A DNA stretch of 31,648 bases from Acanthaster planci (Eukaryota; Echinodermata; Asteroidea; Valvatida; Acanthasteridae), in contig NW_019091673.1 in NCBI RefSeq assembly GCF_001949145.1, positions 15,044 to 46,691 on the forward strand, read 5' to 3'. Numbering within the stretch: the first letter of the stretch is position 1; each line of letters begins with the position of its first letter. This document shows, piece by piece, positions 1 to 11,900 of this stretch. A model generated the notes under the pieces. The model searched no databases and was not told the DNA's origin. It was given only the letters and a program-made list of their open reading frames with translations. Made by a program: the position numbers and the translations under genes.

Positions 1-1000
1 CCCCCCCCCCGAGGATTTAAAGATGTTAAGTGTCTTAAATAGAGGTTGGATTGTACGGAAAGAGCCATTTTGGTCAAGAAATTGTTTCCAAAAAGCTTCT
101 TAATTGTGACTGGTGTAATCCGTTGATGCAAAAGTGCACCGGGGACAATGCTTACTTGCTTTGTCCCCCCCCAAAAAAAAAATGGGCCTGGATCCTCCCT
201 TGACCCTACAGCGAATCCATGATCCTTTATACTGTAAGAACGATTAAATATCACCTGTGTGCGCCTTTCGTCCACCATGTCCACCCTGAGAAAACGCAGC
301 CCGCCATCAGTTAATAGAGCCGGATTTGCAGGGAGTGTTCAATCATCAAGCGCAATCTCGCTGGTAGTGATATGTTGTTGTTTTGGTTTTGGTTTAATGG
401 CGCCAGCATGCCAGTAAATGGGTCCAAAATGCCTGTGCGGACCGAATCACGATTTGTAGCTATCAAATTCTCTGCTATTAGAGCGTTTCGTGGCACGTGG
501 ACTAAGTGGTTTGTAAAAAGGTGGATGAAATCCACGGACAGGTATGGCCACCTCATATTTCTGAACCAAACGGGGCCCTCCGAATTGCCATTATTTTGCA
601 ATGGAGTGTAGGCAACAAATTTATTTGTGTTATTTATACACGGGGAACCCATTCACCCAAGGCTGTTTTTCAAGGGGCCGTTCTGAAACTTTTAAAACAG
701 GGGAAAAATAAAAGGAAAAAGTAAAAATATATATAACTACAAAATAAATAAAACCCACTAAATTAAGAATTTAAGAAGAAAATCGTTAAAATATACAAAT
801 CAAAATGGTTAACTATATGTACTTAAAACGAGAGATAAACAAAAACCACATGTATTTAAGTTAAACCTGAGCAGAAAAATGGACGTCGAGCAACTAAAAA
901 TAGGATTAAAACTTACTAAAACAATTCAGAAACAGCAGTAAAAAATTTGAATAAAATCGCACATACAATTAAAAAAACTGGATGACATGAAATGAAACAG
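1..1000. other. Intergenic sequence, nothing recognised
   Basis: The window opens with a run of ten C. A minus-strand open frame at 311-652 (113 codons) overlaps two plus-strand open frames and matches no family I recognise. From about 720 to 1000 the sequence becomes very AT-rich, with many A runs. I see no exon, RNA gene or promoter here. It may be part of the retrotransposon-rich stretch that follows, but no motif shows this. Confidence 0.5.
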
Positions 1001-1004
1001 TAAT

Positions 1005-2060
1005 CTCGTTAGACATTTGTGGCCTTCAACTTGCATTTGAAGCCACTAACGCTGTCTGCAGTCATAATTTAATGAAAGTCCAAGTCTGAGCACCTCTGTA
1101 ACAGAAACTCCGCCTCAGGGATTCCGTTTTGTGCAGTGGTATATACAGTGATTGGCTGCTTCGTCTGAGGTCATAGCCAGTGGTTGTATTTTTAAATTTG
1201 TTTTTAAGTACATTGGTGCAAGATCATTTACGATTTTAAACATCATAATTGCCTCGTGATGACGTCTTCTTTCTTCGAGCGGAACCCAGTTTAGCATTTC
1301 TAAGTTAACACTGCTAGGGACACTCCAGTATGCTTTGGCTATCTTAAGGGCGCTTTTGTTTTGTAATTGTTGCAGTTTTGTTTGAAGTGCTGTACCACAA
1401 TTTCCAGATACAACATCACAGTAATCAAAGTGTGGAGAAACTATGGCATTATACAATAGTTTGAGAGTTATTTGGGGGATTAAGTTTTTTACTTTCTTGG
1501 TGACATGGATTCCCGCCGGAACCTTCTCTTGTACATGATCAACATGGTCATGTCATGCTAAGTTTTCGTCCACAATAACTCCAAGGTATTTACAACTGTG
1601 CACACGTTTAAGCGGGGTCCCGTTGACGTTAATTAACGGTGACGGTGTTATCGTGTATGTTGCGCAGCTTTGTCTTAGTACCCAGCCAGATGAAATCAGT
1701 TCTTTCAACATTAGGGCCTCAGACTCAATTTATTTTGATTGAGCCATTCCACTACACGAGTCATATCTTCGTTGATTTTGTCTATGAGATCCGACTCATC
1801 TTTGCTGTCATAGTACAAAGCAGTGTCGTCAGCATACATACATAGGCCTACTGACCTCACAATGAGCTACATGCAATGGGAGGTCATTGATGTAAATGAT
1901 GAACATAAGTCAGCCGACGATGGATTCTTGTGGTATTCCACAACTTACTGCGTGAAAGCTCGAGCTCTTCCCGTTAATTGTGGCGATGGGCCGTATGACT
2001 GTTTTCATGGGTGATTTTCTCTGGAGAGAAATATCTTCAAAAGTCATCGGTTAAGCCACT
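1005..2060 (-). pseudogene. Decayed non-LTR retrotransposon reverse transcriptase fragment
   Basis: Read on the minus strand, 2060 down to 1005 encodes the C-terminal half of a LINE-type reverse transcriptase. In order it shows a degenerate SCGIPQ-ES-IVG block followed by a stop, then FIIYINDLP (about 1880-1910), the catalytic YADD box at 1825-1836, and then DSKDESDLIDKINEDM. After frameshifts near 1640-1710 come the KYLGVIVDE-like region and an uninterrupted piece at 1115-1456 with LYNAIVSPHFDYCDVVSGNCG-type sequence. That last motif is typical of the thumb region in CR1/L2/Jockey-like LINEs. After the stop near 1115, another frame continues with a YRGAQTW-like stretch. Stops and frameshifts make it inactive. 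No endonuclease domain, 3' tail or target duplication was identified, so the ends are approximate and the clade is uncertain. Confidence 0.85.
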
Positions 2061-2419
2061 GAAAATTTAAAAGAAAATGAAAGATGACGAAATGAGCTTT
2101 GATTTGATATGTATCTAAACACCTGTGAAACTTGTATTTTTCCTGATTTTTTGAAGCGGGGTTATTTAATACTGTTGCGTATGGCAGCTTATTTACTGGT
2201 CTGTACCCCTAAACGGTGACCCGCGATGCCTAGCACACATTAAAGCTAGAGGTGTCAGGCCTATTCTTTTCGGTTACGTGAATCTGACCCCAGAGCAGGG
2301 CGCCTCGTTCTTGCGCTCACCCTGTAATGAATTTTTATTTCAATTTTTTAATTTCCATTCTTAGGTTCTCAAAATTAAAAAAAAACAACCTCGATTCCAA
2401 TTCAATATGACTGACCTGT
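2061..2419. other. Intergenic sequence, nothing recognised
   Basis: AT-rich sequence between the LINE relic and the foldback element. I see no coding signal, RNA gene or repeat in it. Confidence 0.4.
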
Positions 2420-2698
2420 AACTTTGACGTTTACAAGATCTATTTTTTTATTTTATTTTTTTTTTTTGGTTGCTTTGGGGAGATGTTAATTAATATAACG
2501 GGTTTTGCCCTTACCCAACGTATATGTTAATAAACACTGTATACTTAGTGCTTTTCCGAGAGCTTGCGAAAAAAAGTCACAAGCTTACTCGGGTGGGACT
2601 TTTTTCGCAACCTCTCGAACAAGCACTGAGTATACAGTGTTTATTAATATATACGTTGGGTAAGGGCAAAACTCGTTATATAAATCAACTTTGACGTT
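2420..2698. mobile_element. Foldback element with 12-base flanking direct repeat
   Basis: The 12-mer AACTTTGACGTT occurs at 2420-2431 and again at 2687-2698. Between the copies lie a T-rich tract (about 2440-2467) and a long inverted repeat. The left arm is about 2485-2578, the right arm about 2597-2689, and the loop is about 18 bases. The arms share the blocks TTTTGCCCTTACCCAACG and TAATAAACACTGTATAC with scattered mismatches. A direct repeat of this length next to a T-rich end looks like the target-site duplication and tail of a retroposed, minus-oriented element. A foldback DNA transposon is the alternative. It lies about 250 bases upstream of the first coding exon of the channel gene, so it may affect that promoter. 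Confidence 0.75.
2485..2689. repeat. Inverted repeat, arms of about 94 bases
   Basis: Arms at 2485-2578 and 2597-2689 are reverse complements with a modest number of mismatches. As RNA they would fold into one long hairpin. The arms are AT-rich outside the TTGCCCTTACCCAACG block. The right arm overlaps the right-hand 12-base direct repeat by three bases. Confidence 0.85.
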
Positions 2699-2839
2699 GA
2701 TCTCCATTCTAATGGAAATCAGTGGAATATATAGTCAATCCTATAGAACGCCACAGCTATCTTCGGTGCCTTATATCGTTCGTTTCGACAGTTTCACGAT
2801 TCAATTTGACAATTTCATTTTGATAAAATCCGGTCTTGC

Positions 2840-2945
2840 TCATGTGATCGCTGAAGGTTGCTGCCGAACTTTGAGGAGCAGACGACAAGTCCAAAATTTC
2901 ACGCGCAGTAGCATTGCATTGTGGGTATTGCCAACATTTTCCAAC
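2840..2945 (+). promoter_or_regulatory. Candidate promoter and 5' leader of the canonical transcript
   Basis: This stretch just upstream of ATG 2946 is less AT-rich than its surroundings. It carries CpGs (CACGCGCAG) and the block GCATTGCATTGTGGGTATTG, which resembles elements found near animal housekeeping-type promoters. No TATA box stands out. The start ATG has A at -3 and G at +4, a good initiation context. The assignment rests mainly on position, so confidence is low. Confidence 0.3.
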
Positions 2946-2993
2946 ATGGCGCTTCAGCCGGATCGTCGGGAGCTCGGCTACGAGCAGACTTTG
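2946..2993 (+). CDS. CLCN2: ClC-2-like exon 1 (canonical first coding exon)
   Basis: Residues 1-16, [16 protein letters not shown], ending in TTG followed by the donor GTAAAT at 2994. Vertebrate ClC-2 also begins with a short alanine-rich leader that reaches YEQTLMYGRY. Joining this exon in phase 0 to ATG TAT GGC at 7345 recreates TLMYGRY exactly, which is why I accept so short an exon. The ATG context (AACATGG) is strong. The exon is separated from exon 2 by 4.35 kb. Confidence 0.88.
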
Positions 2994-5900
2994 GTAAATA
3001 TGCTCCTTTTTTGACATTATTATTCGGCTTTGTAGATAATGAATTGTTAGAGATGTTGTCACAGAAATACCAGGTCCCCTAAATTGTTAGTTGATGTCAT
3101 ATTCCAGCAAACTAAGCTAATAAAGTAACATAAGAGCACACCGTACTCAGCGGTCACGGCTGTTGGGAGATCTAGTCTGCATCTCGTACTAGACAGTAGA
3201 CTAGACCTAAAAAAAAGAATCGTCAGTTATGTCAGACGTGCAGTACAGTGCACTCGTACACACAGCATAGTACTACATAGTAGGACTAACTGGGGTCTGG
3301 ACAACTCAACTGTTTGCCAACTGGACTTCGGACAAATCGACCATTGAGACAACTTGACCGTCCGTGCGTAAAAATGAGAGACAAGTCGACGGCTGAGACA
3401 AGTCGTCCGTTGATTGAGACTCTGCCCATGTCCGCTCAGCGTAGCCCCACTAGTGTGGCACGGACTCTCACTCCCAATCCATCCTTAGCCACACATCCGT
3501 ATACGCAATTTTGTGTCGGTGTACTGAAAATTTTCGGTGCACCCACTTGTTGAAAATTTACACAAGATCCAATTTTTAAATTCATTGGAATTCTTATTTA
3601 TGAACCAAGTTTTTCTAAACGTAGAAAATTTTCATTAGAAAATAAGCTTTTTACAGTGGTTCTGGCTGAAAATGGATTTGCTTCTCGTGTGGTTACTTTT
3701 CTGGAAACCAATCCAGAATGAGAAAAAGTGTCCGATCCTGTACGTTCAAATTAAAAGTTTAAAATTTGAAACTGATTTGGTGGTATCAATATCACACAAG
3801 GTGAACGGCGACCAAATTTTACTGGAATTTGAAGACTTGTGTAGAGCTGCAATCTGATTTAATAATTTTCATGATCTTGAACTGGGAAACAACTGTATTA
3901 TGTGAAGAGATCTCACTGGTCGAGTTTTCTGTCTGTCAAAGTCGAGTTGTCCTAACGGACAACTTGGCAAACGGTCGAGTTGTCTCAATGTTCGAGTTGT
4001 CTCAAGGGTCGAGTTGTCCAAAATCGTGTTGGCAAACAGTCAAGTTGTCTGACATCCGACTAACATTGTCCCAGGCTGCTGACATTGTCATAAATGATAG
4101 AATAATTGCAAAATCGCCACTCTAAAAAAACAACCCCTGAAATGACTGGTTACAACATGGGTACAAGGTGAAAATCCTTTGAGAAGAGTGTAACACTTTA
4201 ACCTGTACCTAGCTGCGATGAGGTTGATCGTACAGGGGACAGGGTGTTCTCCAGTTGAGCTTAAATGATGATGTGAGTCACTACGGAAATGACATTACCT
4301 ATGTAGGCTGCATTGCCGTAGCTTGGACAGCCAGTAGAGCTAAATATTAAAGTAGCATATGATTTAGAGCACAAATCTTGGAGAAAACAGCTACTGTTTA
4401 TGTTTGTAATGAAATTGTGAGTCTTGGACAGCGCAATAGACCAGCGACCCTATCAACCTTTAGCAGAAGCCCCCCTCATCAGTTTAAAAGACCATGTTGG
4501 TGGGGAGTGTTTATTTTGTTGATTGCCATGGCTGGGACCACTCATGCATTTCATAGTCATACATGTACATGTAGTAAGTGTACATGCAGCAGGCCTAGTT
4601 GGGGAACCAGCGACGTACAATTCCCACCAAAGGAGCCTCTGTTCCTACATGTACATGGAGGATTATTGGGTCCTCTCTTGGCCCCACTTGGGGTAGATGT
4701 GCCCTATTCAGAGCAAGCCAGAAAATTCACAAGCTTCCTCTGGTGCAGACCCATAAACAGGACCCTTCGTATATATTCCTCCGATACTGGGCCCTGACTT
4801 GGGATTTCGGAAACACAAGCCACTTTGTTCCTGTTGTTATGTGACATCTGCTAGGTTTCATGAGCTGAAATTTGTACCCTTCAGACTTTGTGCAGGTTAC
4901 TATTCAGAGAAAATTTGCTTTTCACCACAATTTAAAAAGAAACTTATTGCTACCACAAGACAGTAAAGCATAAAATGCATTCATGAATTTTCATGACAGA
5001 CAAATTTTGACTTGCATTTTGTCCTGACTCCTTTATGTACCAAGCAGTGGGAGAACCAAGAAATTGCCTGTCTGGTTAATAAAATTGTATGCGAACACAG
5101 CCACGACCGTGACTCCTTTACATCTCAATTGAAGGGAGCTCTGAAAAGTACCTGTGCAGTGGGTAACAATCGTGGAAATATTTGTATAACAAAATCACAC
5201 TTAATCATACTTTAGTGACTGTGTAATATACTGTACAGTGCTCATAGGACATAAAAATTACCAAATGGAAAAAAGATGACACTCTGGAATTAGTTTTACA
5301 ACACTCACTGTACTGTATTCAGCAGTCGATTATGCCATGACATACATGTGCATGTAATTTTTACTGATAGCATCTTGTTCATTGTTTATAAATAAAACCA
5401 AATATGAAAGTCAAGGTACCAGGTCCATGAGATACAAGTAATAATAAAAAAGGACAGTCTGCTACTGCCACAGTTTCCCTTGGTTTTGCAGGTATTACCA
5501 TGTGTACCTTCAGGCAATGAATTTGGGCATGATATGAAAAATAACATGCATTGATATACATACCGGTAATACACATCTTAAAGTTCAGAGTACCTGTAAT
5601 TTTTGTAATCACTAGATTTTCTGTGACAGAAAAATGAAAAGGAAACAAAAGAATAAAACGCCTCCTGCTTACATGCTAATTTTATTTGCATCGGTTAGAA
5701 AAAAAACGAAATTATGCACACAGTGAATGTTCATGTACATGTACGCACTCGTGTACATGTGTGGATGTGTACTTCACTTTCCATACAACATGTACAAGCA
5801 GCTAGTAGTACATGTGCAAGTAAGCAAACAAAACTTGATTAGTCCAATAGGAGTACTGTGGGTTGTCTACGTCCCTCCCTATCCCTTTGGAAAACTTGTT

Positions 5901-8900
5901 ACTAGAGCCCTCTTGAAAGCAATTACCAATTTACATTACATGTACATAGTGCCTATACATGTAAATGTACATATGTGCATGGCAATTAGTCATTGTACCA
6001 GCAGGATAACACTTCTTAGACTTTGATTTTGCAAATGGTGTAGATTTCATTTGATTATTTACATTTTAAAATCAAATTTATGACATCAAACTATAACCAG
6101 AACAAGAAATATTACTACTGTTCATGAGCTTTCATATTTACATGTACATGTGTTCATGTAGCATCAAGCACCTTCAAGCTTTGTAACAGTCCACCTTATT
6201 CACACTTCCCTTGTACTCACATCGCACCCCAACAGGTCAGTTGAATGTACATGTGTGTACAGGGTACATATATACACAAGGACACCATGCATATTTGTTA
6301 TAGAACCAAAGGAATACAGGAAACGGATATGATCGCAGTGTCCCTGACTAAACCCTTGTCTTTTGAAATGTATCAAGCTTGATCGTGCATTGTTCATTAT
6401 AAATTGTGATGGCATGGGATGACTCTACACTGACTGACCATTACTCATGGAGTCTTGCTTTGGGGAAACCACAAAATATGGGCCTGGAAAAAGTTTTTTA
6501 TAGCTCAAGGTTATACTGTTACTAAATAGGTTCTGAGATTGTCTGACTCTGTGTGGGTGCTGCAAGCTAGTTACAGTCATTGTCTAATATTTTTTAGTAA
6601 GAACTGGCGAGTGTGGATGATGAGGAAAAGTTCATCTACATGTTGAACTTTGGAGTTACTTGAGGTCTCCTTAAATGTGGCTATATCAGGAATTGAACTA
6701 ATGTTGGCGTCATGGCTTACGTAGAAGGGACGTACACTCAACCATTTGTATCATTTCTGAATGCTATGCCACATTTAATGACTAAACTGCATTCACACAG
6801 CCAGCGATATGACAGCGAAGCTGATGAGGAACTTGATCTACTGCAAGGCAATCTCAAGCCACATTCAAAATGCCTCAGGTGGCACCCTAGACTGCCGAAG
6901 TCACACAATGCACAACACTCGAAGTCCATCACTAAGTGCAAATGCTCCAAACTACGGCACTCATGCCCTGGAAGGATAACACATGCAAACAGCATCCACT
7001 TCAATCTTAAGCGTGATGCAGTTACAGAATTGCAGTTAATCCAAGTCGGCAGTGAGCCGTCCTTTACTCCTGTTGATGGTACTCCTGATGATGCAAGTTT
7101 TGCATCTTTCACATCATTCATCAGTACTAAGAACAAGACACACAAGTTAAAGCAAAGCCAAAGAGAGAGTGACAGTCACTTGGGCCCGTATCACAGCCAG
7201 AGTTCTTCCAATGCAAGACTGACTTCTCATGTAAAGAATTATGGTTCCATTACAAATAATGGAACATTACCAACTATTAAATTTACAGAAGTGGACAAGA
7301 GGCTGGGTAAGATTAATGGTTCCAACCTCCCTCCAAATCCACAGATGTATGGCAGGTACCGGCAGGAGCTGAGTCAGTTTGCTAAGAATGAGGCAGCCAG
7401 ACAAAGGGAGGAGAAAAAACGACAGAAGCAATTAGATGATGAATTCCGACAGTATAGAGGCACCTGCTGCTATACAGTCAAATGTAAGTAGTGCTCAAAT
7501 GTTTGTGTTCCATTTATACAGGTTATACATTTCTTAATTGATGGAATTTTACAAAAGTGGACATTTCAATATTGCATTCCACTGAGAAAATGTGTCCCTC
7601 TGTGCTCTTATTAAAACTGAACAATATGGTGACGATGCAAAATCTATGTTACAGCATTTCCATGCATTTCATTCAAAGCTGCAAATTTACTTACAAAATA
7701 TGCACATGTTAAGTCTGAGATGTGACACGTGACCTGCTTTGTAGATATATTTTGTTTCTGCATCAGGTTGTACATGTAGGTCCTATGTGAGAAGTACTTT
7801 CTTTTCTTGTATTCTATTGATCGATTGATATCATATCAATATTTAAAAAGGATTTTGACATGAAGATTTGTGAGCTTACCAGTGGAGTTTAATTTTCCAA
7901 CCTGTTTTCTCTTTTTTTCAGAAGGATCAAGAGTACCTACGTGTATTTAGTGTGGTTGAGGTTGCATGTACAGTGTTACATGTACTTGTAGTATGCTTTC
8001 TGTTCACAATGTATCCAAAGTTTTTCATCATTATTGAATGTGTGTCAGTAGGGGTGTTTCTCCACCAGTTTCAGTTAGGATTTACATGTTTAAAATTGGT
8101 GTCGCCTTTGTTGCAGCTAACTTGATCTGGTTCCGTGACTTTGTCTTCAGTAAGATAGGGGAAGACTGGATTTTTCTAGCTCTCCTTGGCATCATTATGG
8201 CCTTGCTGTCATTTGCTATGGACTATGCCATCGCTAAATGCCAAACAGGTAAGGAACTCTGAACAGCAGTGTTTCCAAAGCCTATTTTTTTCAATCAGAC
8301 TAGATTTTGTTAATGCTTTTTTGGGGTTGTGCATAAACTACATGTGGGTAATTCCAGAAATTAGGGGTCCGATTTTTTTGTGTGTCCCTGTCACATCTGA
8401 CGTAGGATTTTGAAAGTTCAGAACCATTTTCTAATTTCCAATTATTGCAAATGACCAGCCAAACAAATAGTAATAGTTTGAAATCAATTCTGGTGATATG
8501 TCCATGTCAAATAACAAAGGTCAGATGTAACAGGGACACAAAAATGTCACACTTCTGGACCCTTAATTTCTGGAATTACCCACATACATGTACTTATATG
8601 CACACAGACCCTTCCCCTGTATTCTGCATTGGAATTTCACACACAGTGATTACACAACCATGACAACCCATTGGCATATACCTGTACATGTACACATTTC
8701 AGACCACCCCATTCTAGCATCATAATATTGCAAACTAGCCAGCAGTGGCATTGGGAAGATACATAAATCTGCCTGTACACTTACACGTTGAGATGACTGG
8801 TACCGTACACAATTACAGTGCCAGTTGTTTGTGATTTTCTTATATAAAGGCTGGTCTTTGTAGGTATTACATTTTGTAAATGTGCGAAGTACCTTGACTT

Positions 8901-11900
8901 CATTATGATTATTACAATTACACATGTGTGATGCTGTTGTGTATGGACCTGTACACATTAGCTTGGTTCCCTACCTCCCCTTGCATTGTGTGCACTTGTT
9001 AACCCCCTTTTCTGGTCAGATTTAAGGGATATGGTTAGAACCTGCATACCCTGATGCTTAATCAAAAATAGTGGATACCCATCAGTGGGTTTCACCATTA
9101 ACCCTAACCCTGCCAGATGCAGCACAGTGCACCAGGTGAAAAGTTTGATGCACTGTGATGCACTTGGCAATCAACAATTAAGAGGGAATTTAAGCTCAGG
9201 ATATGTGATGTACACTCTGGCACATGTGTTCTTTAAGGTAACATCAGGACCATTCAGTAGGCTCGTAGGCAGGCATGAACCTTGTACATCATGTCAATGT
9301 TTTGTTCTCCCGGCAGCTCAAGTACAACTCTTTATGCTCTTGAAGGGCCTTCCTGTTCTACAGTACTTTGGCTGGGTTGGCTTCTCTATAATCCTCATCA
9401 TATTCTCTTCAGTATTTGTGCATCTAGTATCACCCAATGCTATAGGTAAGAAATGACCCAAGCTGCAGAGTCAAAAGTTGTGTCTCTTGGGTAGTGGCAG
9501 TAGGATTGTTGGACTACTGTACATGTATATATAAATTAAGTCTGTGAATCCACATGGACGCCTTGAAACAAGACTAGTACCGCATGGCAAAACGATGGAA
9601 CCATGGCAGCAAAACAGAAGACTATTCACATATTTCTTGAATTATTGGTGTACCATAGCTGAATGGGCCCTCGGAAGTGTTCAATAAAGTGTGAAGTTTT
9701 CAGTCACAAACTTACATTTTAAGGCTCAGATTTAATGTTAACTTTCTGAAGTTTATCGCACTCCTTCCAAAGAAAATGGCAGGTCAGTGTCCAACATTAA
9801 CATACATGTATTGTGATCAACAACTGTTATATGCAAGACCTGCCGTTACTCTGTGACTTCACTGTACATGTACATGTATGTAATCTGATTTCATACACGA
9901 GGAGTGGCACATAAATTGTCCATTGATTAATTGTATGCATAGTTCAAAACTTGCTGTCCTATTTCATGCTTACGAAGGTATGAAACAGAATTTGAATTTC
10001 TGAAGCGGAATTCGGGATTTGGCAAAACGGAAAATACCCATTTTTGAAACGGGAAAATCATTGACTCTACAAATGGTGTTTAATTCACCGATGCAAAAAA
10101 TACAGCCAAATCACAGTTAATTATTACACAGTTGAACAAACCCACACAACCTTTTTTATGTAATTTTACAAATTTCATTGGCAACATCTGAGCGTGGCAA
10201 TGCAGCACCCAATTTTGCCTTTTCATGAGTGAATTCAAGGATTGCTCTTTCTTGGCATCTGGTAAATGCACATGGAAGGCAACATAGCTGCAGTTCGCAC
10301 ATAACCGTGTAATCCAGTCTATTACTTTTCACAGAGGGGAGACCATGGCCATTTTACATGAGGGTGGATAAACTGTAACACTAATTGTTGAAATGTCACC
10401 CTAGACCCACTGTTGGCCCTAATTTTTAGTACTCTGTGCTTCTTGACAGGTTCCCAAATTTGAATCCCAAAACAACCTCTAATTTCAAGGAATCCCTGAA
10501 ACACAGATGTATTTGACTGTTTGCTGCAGGTTCTGGAATACCTGAGATGAAGACCATTCTAAGAGGTGTGGTACTGAAGGAGTATCTATCATTCCGCACT
10601 CTGATATCCAAGGTCATTGGAGTGGCAGCATCACTTGGCAGTGGCCTACCCATTGGAAAAGAGGTGAATTTTTCAATTTCACTCCCCTTTTTGATCATTT
10701 ACTTGTGTATCCATTTTGATACCAGGGAATTGAGATTGAGTTTGCTCTGAGTTTTCCTGTTCTTATTAGCATTATACTTCTCAATGGGCCAGAGCACATG
10801 TACATGCACCTCCAAAAATACAAGTAATTATATATAAATTTATTTATAGTTATAAAATAACTATAAAAAATACACACATTATATGCAGCTGCTATCGGGA
10901 CAGTTTATGTACATGCGTATCAATAATGCGTGGCATATGTTTTTGAAAATCGACAGTGTTATCAAGGGGAAAGTTGCATTTATACCAATTTTGTTTGTGT
11001 CCAAAAGAATTGTCAAGGGATGCTTTGCTGTGTTAACTCTAACCACCTAGCCCCTTTTGGCTAGAATACGCCCTCAGTCTTTCAAAATCCTCCAATTGCC
11101 CCCATGAAAAATTTGGATAAAGCCTCAATCTCCCCAAATCCTCTGATTTTTCTTGAATCGTAAATTTCCCAATCCTATCCATTTATAACACCAGAGTTTG
11201 TTGAAATTTGATGGGTTGAGTTCTGTGTACATATGAAACTTACTGCACAAAGTGTTGGATTCTGACAGGATGAGTACTGTACAGATGCAGTAGCAGTATT
11301 GGGTTTTGACTGAATGGGGATGGTTGGTATTACCCAGTACTTGTTGCTGGGTGTTGGGATGAATAGTGCTATTGGGATGTGTGTACCTGTAAACAATAAG
11401 GGTCATTTGGTCATGTACCTGTGCTTAAGGAGTAGAAAAAATTGCTCTAGTGTATTTGGTGACTTTGCTTTTTAAGAGAAGTCAAAGATAAAAACAAAGA
11501 AATCTGAGGCCCCCCAAAACAAAGAAAATTTTTTATAGCCCTGCAGTTGTTGGATCTTGAAGGGATGAGTACATTTTGTCCTCTTTCCTTATACACACAT
11601 GTACACATGTAGTATATGACGAAGTATCCCCACTCAGCCAAACCCAACAGTTTACTGCCTGTTGGAGTTTGTTGGGCTGTGTACTGATACAGCTAGTGGA
11701 CTGTTGGAATCCGGTGGGTTGAGTACTGATACATGTATATATACCCCACCCAGCAGTGAAAGGGTGTTGGAATTTGACGGTTTGAGTCAATCTTCTAGAA
11801 AAAAAGCTTTGGGGGTTAGGGATAATTGTTTTGTTGCAGGGTGCCCACTGCCGCAATCCTTCAAAATCCTCCGGCAATTCGTCTCTTTATGTTGAGGCAG

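Larger units (their letters stand above)
2994..7344 (+). other. Intron 1 of the short-form transcript
   Basis: Donor GTAAAT at 2994 and acceptor CTCCAAATCCACAG ending at 7344, phase 0, 4351 bases. It holds an inverted-ended element (3291-4057), a 139-codon open frame of doubtful meaning (4378-4797), many ACATGT tracts (notably 5727-5990 and 6130-6270), and the long alternative first exon from 6712. Otherwise I see nothing recognisable. Confidence 0.8.

Noticed and set aside
311-652. Minus-strand open frame of 113 codons near the left edge
   Set aside because: No motif of a known transposon or cellular protein could be named, and competing open frames lie on the other strand. It may be repeat-derived, but I cannot support a call.
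6738-7145. Minus-strand open frame of 135 codons
   Set aside because: It lies wholly within the long alternative first exon on the opposite strand, shows no domain, and is explained as the antisense shadow of that open frame.
8117-8154. Second AG (GTCTTCAG) as the acceptor of exon 3
   Set aside because: Using it would shift the frame relative to the single base carried over from exon 2, while the AG at 8116 keeps the frame and the KIGEDWIF match.
9099-9111. TAACCCTAACCC, telomere-like
   Set aside because: Only two units within an intron; chance occurrence is the simplest explanation.
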